Assembly: GCA_964458125.1 (NCBI GenBank)
Contig: CAYWHE010000212.1
Coordinates: 1-7,060, forward strand
Reading direction: 5' to 3'
Length of the DNA stretch: 7,060 nt
DNA from: CAYWHE01 sp964458125
Lineage (GTDB): Bacteria; Bacteroidota; Bacteroidia; AKYH767-A; OLB10
Positions 1 through 5,342 of this stretch are shown here, piece by piece; position 1 is the first letter of the stretch, and each line of letters starts with the position of its first letter. The position numbers and the translations under genes are program-made. The notes beneath the pieces were generated by a model. That model was given only the letters and a program-made list of their open reading frames with translations, was not told the origin of the DNA and made no database searches.

Positions 1-784
1 TAATATCGGCCCCATTGTTTAACAGGTGGGTGGCAAAGGTATGACGCAATACATGCGGGCTTTTCTTTTCAATGGTGGTGACCAGGGACAGGTATTTTTT
101 CACCAGGAGGTAAACCGCTTTCGGGTTCATTTTGGTGCCCTTCCGGGTTAAAAATAAATACGATTCCGGTAATTTTTCCTCTGGAAAAACCTCCTTTTTT
201 TTTGCTATAAATTCAGTCAGCAACTGGAGAATACTCTGTCCAAGAGGAATGATTCTTTCCTTGTTTCTTTTACCCAAAACCTTTACAGACTGTTTATACA
301 GGTCCAGGTCATGGTGTTTCAGGTTGAGTAATTCAGACAGTCGCATGCCGGTGGCATAAAACAGTTCCAGGATCAGGCGGTCACGCTGACCTTCATAATC
401 CGGCTCAACAGCCACATGGCTGAATAACGTATCCATGTTTGCCTGTTCCACGAATACGGGAAGTTTTTTAGAATTTTTCGGAGCCGTTACTCTCAGCATG
501 GGATTTTCTGAAATCAGCTTTTCCCGCATGAGAAACCTGAAAAAGGTGCGCAAGGTGCTAATTTTACGGTTAACGGCACGGCTGCTGTACTTGTCTTCCA
601 GCAGGCTGACAATCCATGACCGGACAAAGGAATGAGAGATTGCCGATAACCCTGTTACCTCAAACTGTTTATGCAAATAGCCTGCAAACTGAAGGAGATC
701 ATCACGGTATGCGGTTACCGTATGAGGTGAAAAACGCTTCTCGTACTGAATATACAGAATAAAACGATGGAGGGAATGTTCCAA
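1..784 (-). CDS. xerC: Tyrosine recombinase, XerC/XerD type (C-terminus outside window)
   Basis: This is a site-specific tyrosine recombinase of the Xer family. The family resolves chromosome dimers at dif, usually as a XerC/XerD pair; I cannot tell which of the two this is. Residues 1-100 form the SAM-like N-terminal domain (YEKRFSPHTVTAYRDDL near residues 14-30). Residues from about 110 form the catalytic domain. Visible catalytic residues are Arg148 in ATGMRLSEL, Lys172 in GKRNKERIIPLG, and His244 and Arg247 in SPHVLRHTFATHLL. The second His/Trp and the tyrosine nucleophile lie beyond base 1. A TTG at 784-782 is taken as start because an in-frame TAA at 796-794 precludes an earlier one and family length fits. 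These residue numbers are the same as I recall for E. coli XerD. An ATG at 794 is out of frame by one base across a run of five T. The gene follows rpsU, a typical Bacteroidota order in which hpf, tRNAs and tuf often come next. Family certain; start uncertain. Confidence 0.93.
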   Translation of the reverse strand, partial: MEHSLHRFILYIQYEKRFSPHTVTAYRDDLLQFAGYLHKQFEVTGLSAISHSFVRSWIVSLLEDKYSSRAVNRKISTLRTFFRFLMREKLISENPMLRVTAPKNSKKLPVFVEQANMDTLFSHVAVEPDYEGQRDRLILELFYATGMRLSELLNLKHHDLDLYKQSVKVLGKRNKERIIPLGQSILQLLTEFIAKKKEVFPEEKLPESYLFLTRKGTKMNPKAVYLLVKKYLSLVTTIEKKSPHVLRHTFATHLLNNGADI

Positions 785-796
785 AAATAACCATTA

Positions 797-818
797 AAGT
801 AACTATACAAAGTTACTT
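797..818 (-). promoter_or_regulatory. Inverted repeat overlapping a promoter-like element before the recombinase gene
   Basis: AAGTAACT at 797-804 and AGTTACTT at 811-818 are perfect 8-base inverted arms with a 6-base spacer. On the minus strand the same DNA contains TAACTTTG (815-808), a perfect match to the Bacteroidota -7 form TAnnTTTG. Transcription from it would begin near 801, about 17 bases before the TTG start. No good -33 TTG is seen. It may be an operator over a promoter, or a hairpin in an rpsU-recombinase transcript; the sequence alone does not decide. Confidence 0.45.
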
Positions 819-854
819 CAAAAGCACCTGAATTGACTCCTGGAAGAAAAAAAA

Positions 855-1049
855 TCAGGATTCTTCCTCCATGCGGAGGTTATTCTTGTAAACAGCCTTT
901 TTAACCACGCTCCTGCGGGTCACAGACGGTTTTTCAAAAGACTGGCGCTCACGTAACTGCCGCACAACACCTGTTTTTTCAAACTTTTTCTTGAACTTTT
1001 TTAAAGCCCGGTCGATTGTTTCGTTTTCCTTGATGGGGACGATGATCAT
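855..1049 (-). CDS. rpsU: 30S ribosomal protein S21
   Basis: This is small-subunit ribosomal protein S21, a short basic protein that binds near the 3' end of 16S rRNA and affects initiation. The chosen start gives 64 residues opening MIIVPIKENETIDRALKKFK, the classic S21 N-terminus, followed by the basic KFEKTGVVRQLRERQSFEKPS segment and a lysine/arginine-rich helix. An upstream in-frame ATG at 1082 would add 11 residues (MYICTPKIKTY). It is rejected because the extension is not part of the family and the promoter-like elements lie inside it. The acidic tail EEES is followed directly by a run of eight T on the coding strand (854-847). A small CCTCC/GGAGG hairpin (879-866) ends 11 bases before that run, which is too far for a canonical terminator, so read-through into the recombinase gene is plausible. 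Confidence 0.96.
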   Translation of the reverse strand: MIIVPIKENETIDRALKKFKKKFEKTGVVRQLRERQSFEKPSVTRRSVVKKAVYKNNLRMEEES

Positions 1050-1071
1050 GTAAGTTTTTATTTTGGGAGTG

Positions 1072-1087
1072 CAAATATACAAAATTA
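1072..1087 (-). promoter_or_regulatory. Tandem -7 elements upstream of rpsU
   Basis: Read on the minus strand, TAATTTTG (1087-1080) and TATATTTG (1079-1072) both match the Bacteroidota -7 form TAnnTTTG and abut one another. A third copy, TAATTTTG, lies at 1134-1127. No clean TTG sits at the expected -33 distance for the proximal pair. The expected leader before the rpsU ATG at 1049 is about 15-25 bases. Several -7 elements are compatible with strong or growth-regulated transcription of a ribosomal gene. Confidence 0.5.
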
Positions 1088-1174
1088 TACGGATTTGTCT
1101 CCGGTCCGTAAAATATTTCTTTGGTACAAAATTATTGTTCTCCCGGGTTTTATAGCTTCAAATGACCAGTCTGT

Positions 1175-1200
1175 CAGGTTCGGCAAACCCTGTTTTTTTT
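1175..1200 (+). terminator. Orphan terminator-like hairpin with T8 tract (plus strand)
   Basis: CAGGTT (1175-1180), loop CGGCA, then AACCCTG (1186-1192) form a six-pair stem with one bulged C. Eight T (1193-1200) follow immediately, the layout of an intrinsic terminator on the plus strand. No plus-strand gene lies upstream within the window, since rpsU and the recombinase are both on the minus strand. It is therefore either a chance structure or the end of an unannotated plus-strand transcript. Confidence 0.4.
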
Positions 1201-1213
1201 CTTAACGGCTTAG

Positions 1214-1232
1214 CCAAAAGTTTGGAACTTTT
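1214..1232. repeat. Perfect short palindrome
   Basis: AAAAGTT (1216-1222), spacer TGG, AACTTTT (1226-1232) is a perfect 7-base inverted repeat. It overlaps a second one, CCAAA-AG-TTTGG (1214-1225). The two cannot fold at once, so this could be an operator or a switchable hairpin. It lies about 40 bases after the candidate terminator. No function is assigned. Confidence 0.4.
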
Positions 1233-1696
1233 AAAAATATACCATTTGATGCGACTTTTTACTTGTAACCATTAATGATAGTTTAAAGTATTTATAATCA
1301 ATTAAATACAATTTTATATTCTGCCCAAATTCCATTTTACCCATTTATCAGGAAAGGAAGCAGAGCAGAGGTCCTGCCATACAGGCCAGTTTGTTTACGG
1401 AAATCTCTTCATGACCTGGCTGATATATCATAAAGTGCAGAAAACCAGGTTGATCACTTGGAAAATTGGAAAACAAGGGTTAGAACAAAGGCATAATGCA
1501 GACGGCAACCAAGGCTGGAATTGATCCGGGAGAGCAGGATTATTGAATATCCGGTCACGAGGTTCTAGGCAGTGTGCCCAAAAACAAAAGAAAAAATCAT
1601 CGTAATCAGGAATCGGTATTACGTCAAAAACATACTGAAAATCAAGAAGAAAGGTATCCCAGCTATTGTATTTCTTCTGTAAAATTTATAGATTCC

Positions 1697-1727
1697 TTGA
1701 TTTTAATCCGGGATTTATGTATTTTTG
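1697..1727 (+). promoter_or_regulatory. Promoter for the ECF sigma operon
   Basis: TTG at 1697-1699, a spacer of exactly 20 bases, then TATTTTTG at 1720-1727 fit both elements of the Bacteroidota housekeeping promoter. Transcription would start near 1734, giving a leader of about 150 nt before the sigma ATG at 1884. The leader contains AAGGAGG at 1811-1817 with no ATG, GTG or TTG placed to use it. It also contains ATTAATT and AATTAAT arms (1841-1847 and 1868-1874) just before the start. Confidence 0.6.
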
Positions 1728-1883
1728 ATAAAATAATTTCGCGCCGGGTACAACATACAATTAAAAAGGGCGTTACACATTTGTAATTTAATCATTTTAC
1801 CCTAAACAATAAGGAGGAACCGCATCGGATAAAGATCTACATTAATTCTTTACTAGTCTAACCCAATAATTAATGTTCATCTT

Positions 1884-2468
1884 ATGTCAAAAAATGATGT
1901 GTCGGACAACGACCTTATTGTCCATTACCTGAACGGTAAAGAAGAGTGCCTTGAGCAGCTGATCAAGCGTCATCAGCGAAAGATATTTTCATCCATCATT
2001 ATGCTGGTCCGGGACCGGGAAATGGCTGAGGATATTTTCCAGGATACCTTTATCAAGGTTATCAATACCCTGAAATCCGGCAATTACCATGAGGAAGGCA
2101 AATTTCTTCCCTGGGTTTTGCGTATTGCCCACAACCTGGTTATCGACCATTTCCGGCGGAAAAGCCGTATGCCCATGGTGCATGACACCGAGGATTACAG
2201 CTACATTGATGCCCTGAAACTGAAGGATGAAAATGTGGAGGATAAGCTATGTTCGGACCAGATACACAAGGAGGTCAGGCTTCTCGTGGAACACCTTCCG
2301 TTCGATCAGCGGGAAGTGGTGATGATGCGGCATTATGCCAACATGAGTTTCAAGGAAATAGCCGAATGCACCAATGTCAGCATCAACACGGCTTTAGGTC
2401 GTATGCGGTATGCCCTGATCAACCTCCGCAAACTGATTGAGGAGCATAAAATGGTGCTTGTAAAATAA
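1884..2468 (+). CDS. ECF-type RNA polymerase sigma factor (sigma-70 family)
   Basis: This is an alternative sigma factor that directs RNA polymerase to a specific promoter set in the cytoplasm; the regulon is not visible here. At 194 residues it has the normal ECF size and only the two ECF domains. Sigma region 2 spans about 24-95, with the core-binding stretch REMAEDIFQDTFIKVINTL (45-63) and the -10 reading helix FLPWVLRIAHNLVIDHFRRK (74-93). A variable acidic linker (about 99-126) follows. Region 4 spans about 127-186, with LPFDQREVVMMRHYANMSFKEIAE and a helix-turn-helix at about 155-175 (TNVSINTALGRMRYALINL). No extra C-terminal sensory domain is present. The wording EGKFLPWVLRIAHNLVIDHFRR is typical of a widespread Bacteroidota ECF group. 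It is probably co-transcribed with the small protein gene 65 bases downstream. The family is certain; the signal is unknown. Confidence 0.95.
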   Translation: MSKNDVSDNDLIVHYLNGKEECLEQLIKRHQRKIFSSIIMLVRDREMAEDIFQDTFIKVINTLKSGNYHEEGKFLPWVLRIAHNLVIDHFRRKSRMPMVHDTEDYSYIDALKLKDENVEDKLCSDQIHKEVRLLVEHLPFDQREVVMMRHYANMSFKEIAECTNVSINTALGRMRYALINLRKLIEEHKMVLVK

Positions 2469-2509
2469 TTTTCACGTGTCATACTAAGGCATTACCCGGT
2501 CCGTTATGT

Positions 2510-2529
2510 TGAAGTAATTTAAAACTTCA
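2510..2529 (+). promoter_or_regulatory. Hairpin just ahead of the small-protein start codon
   Basis: TGAAGT (2510-2515) and ACTTCA (2524-2529) form a six-pair stem around the loop AATTTAAA, ending four bases before the ATG at 2534. It occupies the place where a ribosome would load, and no Shine-Dalgarno sequence is visible. It could tune translation of the small protein relative to the sigma factor. The stem is short and AT-rich, so this is only a possibility. Confidence 0.3.
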
Positions 2530-2533
2530 TTGA

Positions 2534-2752
2534 ATGGACAAAATCTCTACACAAAAGCTTATTCTTTATCTCTTTAACGAAACTGAAATGACCGATTCGG
2601 TCGTGGTTCAGCATGCCATCGACTACCATTATCCGACAACGGAAGAATTCAGGGAGATGAAAGAGACACTCGGTTACCTGGATGAAATCTCCTGTGTACC
2701 CCGCAAATCCACCTTGGATAAGATTATGGCCTACTCGCGGTTAGCCAGTTAA
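2534..2752 (+). CDS. Small acidic protein paired with the ECF sigma factor; function unknown
   Basis: I do not recognise a named family. The 72-residue product has no signal peptide or membrane segment and reads as three helices: about 5-16 (TQKLILYLFNET), 21-50 (with QHAIDY and TTEEFREMKETLGYLDE) and 59-68 (STLDKIMAYS). The only cysteine is Cys54. It lies 65 bases downstream of the sigma gene on the same strand and shares its candidate terminator, so one transcript is likely. Inference: the N-terminal helix plus a helix carrying QHAIDY resembles the layout of cytoplasmic anti-sigma domains (a LxxYLxGE-like helix, then H-x3-C-x2-C), but the zinc cysteines are absent. It may be a zinc-less anti-sigma factor or another sigma partner. 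That it is a gene is supported by coding-like composition, a proper ATG and operon placement; its role is speculative. Confidence 0.75.
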   Translation: MDKISTQKLILYLFNETEMTDSVVVQHAIDYHYPTTEEFREMKETLGYLDEISCVPRKSTLDKIMAYSRLAS

Positions 2753-2774
2753 TCGGGTGAATAAACCGGCTTTT
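2743..2774 (+). terminator. Candidate terminator for the sigma operon
   Basis: AGCCAGTT (2743-2750) pairs with AACCGGCT (2764-2771) over eight positions with one mismatch, around a 13-base loop, followed by a short T tract (2771-2774). The stem overlaps the last codons of the small protein gene. The T tract is only four long, so termination efficiency is doubtful. It sits at the plus-strand side of the convergent gap with smpB. Confidence 0.4.
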
Positions 2775-2969
2775 CAAAATCAGGAATAAGCATTCCGATG
2801 ACCTGCCGGACCGGTTGAAACGCTTGTTCATGACGGATCTTTGCTTTGAAGCAGTCCGGATATTGAATTTCCATGATTTCATTAGTCTGAGGCAAAAACA
2901 GGAAAGGCCTTCCATTTGGAGACGGTCTTTGATCTGGTATTCGCATGTATGAAAACATACGCAGATGAA

Positions 2970-3428
2970 TCAGGCGGATAAATCCCGGTTCATTTCTCTT
3001 TTCAGATCCTTTTCTTTGATATCCTGACGCTTATCATACATTTTTTTACCTTTGGCGAGGCCGATTTCCAGTTTGGCAAAACCACGCTCCGTGATGTACA
3101 GGCGTAGCGGGATGATGGAGAAACCTTTCTCTTTTACTTTTCCAGACAGTTTACGAAGTTCCGTTTTGTTCAGCAACAGTTTCCGGTCACGCTTGGTTTC
3201 ATGATTATTGTAAGTGCCCTGCCTGTATTCGGCGATATGCATGCCCCTGACATATAACCCCTCCTCGAGGAACAGGCAATAGGCATCAGAAAGACTGACC
3301 TGGCTTTCCCTGACCGATTTGATTTCCGTACCGGTGAGTTGAATTCCGGCTTCAAAGGTGCTGAGGATATGGAACTCAAAGGATGCTTTCCGGTTGCTGA
3401 CAATATGTATTTCTTTTTTATCTGACAC
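2970..3428 (-). CDS. smpB: SsrA-binding protein SmpB
   Basis: SmpB binds tmRNA and delivers it to stalled ribosomes, so the nascent chain is tagged for degradation and the ribosome is released. The 152-residue product has family length and the full set of family stretches: an N-terminal FEFHILSTFEAGIQLTGTEIKSVR (17-40), ISDAYC-like SLSDAYC (45-51), YNNHETKRDRKLLL (73-86, the tmRNA-binding surface), IIPLRLYITERGFAKLEIGLAKGKKMYDKR (105-134) and a basic C-terminal tail KEKDLKREMNRDLSA (138-152), which acts in the decoding centre. The start is GTG at 3428, with AGGAAAGG six bases upstream; a nearby ATG at 3444 is out of frame and quickly hits a stop. It lies 33 bases after mntH on the same strand but has its own -7 element. 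Identity is secure. The tmRNA gene itself is not in the window. Confidence 0.97.
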   Translation of the reverse strand: MSDKKEIHIVSNRKASFEFHILSTFEAGIQLTGTEIKSVRESQVSLSDAYCLFLEEGLYVRGMHIAEYRQGTYNNHETKRDRKLLLNKTELRKLSGKVKEKGFSIIPLRLYITERGFAKLEIGLAKGKKMYDKRQDIKEKDLKREMNRDLSA

Positions 3429-3450
3429 GTATCCTTTCCTGCATGGGATG

Positions 3451-3458
3451 CAAAGATA
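3451..3458 (-). promoter_or_regulatory. -7 promoter element for smpB
   Basis: TATCTTTG on the minus strand is a perfect TAnnTTTG match between the mntH stop and the smpB GTG. Transcription would start near 3444, with a leader of about 16 bases containing AGGAAAGG. There is no TTG at -33. It suggests smpB can be expressed independently of the manganese-regulated genes upstream. Confidence 0.45.
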
Positions 3459-3461
3459 CGA

Positions 3462-5342
3462 TCATCTGACAATCAGGACGGGTATTTTTACCCGGTGACG
3501 GACGGCATCCACGGTTGTGCCGAAAACAAGATCCTTCAGTCCTTTGTGTCCATGCGCGCCCATGACGAGCAAATCGGCTTTGAAGGCTTCCACCAGTTGC
3601 GGGATACCCGCTTTCGGATTTCCATACCCGATTTGAACATGGCAATGAAATCCCAATTGCCGGATATTGGCAGCATACAATTCCATGTTTTTCTGATCAA
3701 ACCCGGTTTCCAGGTCACCCACATCCTGGCCCAGCATGATGGCTCCGACTGTTTCCACCACGTGAATCAGCAGGTACTCGGCATCTTTTCCTCCCTGTGC
3801 CAGGCCATGCCGGATAGTTGGATTATCGGTTTTTGAAAAATCTAACGTTATGGCTATACGTTTATAATGATGCGGCTGCAGGGTTTGAAGTTCGGTGAAT
3901 GCACCGTGCGGAAGACGTGCGGCCATGCTTTTGCCTTTCCGGACCAGGGGCATGAAGGTGATATACAGCAGCATGAAACCACAGAAAACAACCAGTGCGA
4001 TAACGACTATATACAGCAACTGGTGTCCTTCCCCGGTTGCAACCCAGCCCCGAAGGGTGCTGTACACCAGTTTTACATTCAGGGAAATGATGATCAGCGC
4101 ACTGATCCAGGCGACTACCCGAACAAGTAACTTAATGGTATACTCACCCATCTTCTTACGGTCGCTGACAAAGTGAATCAGCGGGATGATGGCAAAACCC
4201 AGCTGCATGCTCAGGATCACCTGGCTCAGCACCAGCAGTCTTCCGGTAGCGCTTTCACCGGCTATGTTTATCGTCAGCAGGGCGGGTATGATAGCCACCA
4301 GCCGGGTCAGCAACCTCCTGATCCACGGTTGTATACGAAGATTAAGGTATCCCTCCATCACAATCTGGCCGGCCAGCGTGCCGGTGATGGTGGAGCTTTG
4401 GCCTGCTGCAATCAGGGCAACAGCAAAAAGTACCGGAGCCATCTGGTTGCCGAGCAAGGGTGCCAGCAATTTATGGGCATCCTGAATTTCGGCTACCTCA
4501 AACAAACCATTCCGGAAAAAGGCCGATGCCGCAAGGATCAGGATGGCTGCATTGACGAAAAAGGCCACATTTAAGGCAATGGCCGAATCCAGTATATTGA
4601 ATTTTATGGCTTTCCATAATTCCTTTGGGGTACGGTCAAATTTGCGGGTTTGTACAAGCGAGGAGTGCAGGTATAGGTTATGAGGCATAACCGTTGCCCC
4701 GATGATTCCGATGGCAATATACAAAGCGGTGTCATTCGGAATGGAAGGAATGAAACCCCGGATCAGTTCGGAGGCATCGGGTTTGGCAAATATCATTTCA
4801 AACAAAAAGGAAGTTCCGATGATAAAAATGAGTGATATGATAAAGGCTTCCAGTTTGCGCATGCCGTAATTCAACAGGAATAGCAGCAAAAAAGTATCCA
4901 ATACACTGATGCAGACACCCCAAACCAGCGGAATGTCAAACAGGAGCTGTAAACCAATGGCCATTCCCAGAACCTCAGCCAGGTCGCAGGCGGCAATCGC
5001 AATTTCAGCCAGGATATAGAGGAATGTATTGGTAAAGGGACTGTAGATTTCCCGTGAGGCCTGTGCCAGGTCCAGCCCCCGCACAATACCCAGGCGGGCG
5101 CTCAGGCTTTGCAGCAGGAGGGCGATGAGGTTGGACATCAGCAGAACCCATAGCAGGGAATAACCAAACTGGCTGCCCCCGGCCAGGTCAGTTGCCCAGT
5201 TTCCCGGGTCCATATATCCGACACTCACCAGGTAGGCCGGTCCGAAAAAGGCCAGCAGCTTACGGCCCCTGCCTTTCCGGTTTCGAACATCTACCGAAGC
5301 ATTAACTTCCGACAAGGATGGTGTGTGTATTTTCTGATTCAT
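3462..5342 (-). CDS. mntH: Nramp divalent metal transporter with C-terminal universal stress protein domain
   Basis: This is an inner-membrane, proton-coupled importer of Mn2+ (possibly Fe2+) of the Nramp/MntH family. Residues about 28-465 form the Nramp core of some 11-12 membrane helices. The first carries DPGN (45-48: Asp45 and Asn48 are metal ligands in the family) and the sixth carries GATVMPHNLYLHS (215-227: Ala216 and Met219 ligands, His221). GQSSTITGTLAGQIVMEGYL (314-333) is the conserved family loop/helix. After a linker of about 25 residues, residues 493-626 form a UspA domain (HHYKRIAITLDFSKTDNPT to VKIPVLIVR) with an intact ATP-binding signature G595-x2-G598-x9-G608-T609. Plain MntH proteins are about 410-440 residues, so the extra 190 are this cytosolic module. 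The ATG overlaps the mntR stop (ATGA), indicating co-transcription and coupled translation. The transporter assignment is firm; the role of the USP domain is unknown, with nucleotide-dependent gating or stress control as inference. Confidence 0.95.
   Translation of the reverse strand: MNQKIHTPSLSEVNASVDVRNRKGRGRKLLAFFGPAYLVSVGYMDPGNWATDLAGGSQFGYSLLWVLLMSNLIALLLQSLSARLGIVRGLDLAQASREIYSPFTNTFLYILAEIAIAACDLAEVLGMAIGLQLLFDIPLVWGVCISVLDTFLLLFLLNYGMRKLEAFIISLIFIIGTSFLFEMIFAKPDASELIRGFIPSIPNDTALYIAIGIIGATVMPHNLYLHSSLVQTRKFDRTPKELWKAIKFNILDSAIALNVAFFVNAAILILAASAFFRNGLFEVAEIQDAHKLLAPLLGNQMAPVLFAVALIAAGQSSTITGTLAGQIVMEGYLNLRIQPWIRRLLTRLVAIIPALLTINIAGESATGRLLVLSQVILSMQLGFAIIPLIHFVSDRKKMGEYTIKLLVRVVAWISALIIISLNVKLVYSTLRGWVATGEGHQLLYIVVIALVVFCGFMLLYITFMPLVRKGKSMAARLPHGAFTELQTLQPHHYKRIAITLDFSKTDNPTIRHGLAQGGKDAEYLLIHVVETVGAIMLGQDVGDLETGFDQKNMELYAANIRQLGFHCHVQIGYGNPKAGIPQLVEAFKADLLVMGAHGHKGLKDLVFGTTVDAVRHRVKIPVLIVR

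Larger units (their letters stand above)
1088..1883. other. Long intergenic region between rpsU and the ECF sigma gene
   Basis: About 800 bases separate two divergently transcribed genes. The stretch is AT-rich, with an especially AT-rich core around 1230-1330. I see no convincing protein gene. The one longer open frame (GTG at 1574 to 1786) encodes a low-complexity Lys/Gln/Asn/Arg-rich peptide unlike any family I know, and a good promoter for the downstream sigma gene lies inside it. What can be pointed to is rpsU promoter elements at the left end, a terminator-like hairpin at 1175-1200, a perfect palindrome at 1214-1232, a cluster of short inverted repeats around 1370-1460, and the sigma promoter plus a long leader at the right end. 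An unannotated small RNA is possible. Confidence 0.6.

Noticed and set aside
842..879. Intrinsic terminator after rpsU (minus strand, T8 tract)
   Set aside because: The CCTCC/GGAGG hairpin ends 11 bases before the T run, too far for a canonical terminator. The alternative GGAAGAA/TTCTTCC stem has the T run in its loop.
1054..1082. Eleven-residue N-terminal extension of S21
   Set aside because: The family starts at MIIVP; the extension overlaps the TATATTTG promoter element.
1172..1192. tRNA T-arm-like GGTTCGGCAAACC
   Set aside because: The loop lacks the conserved A after the purine, the stem does not close over five pairs, and no matching acceptor or anticodon arms are nearby.
1574..1786. 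Open frame starting GTG, 70 residues, plus strand
   Set aside because: The predicted peptide is low-complexity (Lys/Gln/Asn/Arg rich), matches no family I know, lacks a plausible ribosome site, and contains the well-matched promoter of the sigma gene. The base composition is that of intergenic DNA.
2749..2958. 69-residue minus-strand open frame directly after smpB
   Set aside because: It begins 11 bases after the smpB stop, but resembles no known protein, overlaps the stop codon and terminator of the convergent sigma operon, and its start lies in a small GTATG/CATAC hairpin. A degraded gene fragment remains possible; evidence is too thin to list it.
2942..2962. GTATG-AAAA-CATAC hairpin downstream of smpB
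   Set aside because: There is no T tract on either side and the stem is only five pairs. It is not called a terminator.
4173..4574. 133-residue plus-strand open frame inside mntH
   Set aside because: It is antisense to conserved transmembrane coding sequence. Its Gln/His-rich composition is what reverse-complement reading of hydrophobic codons gives.
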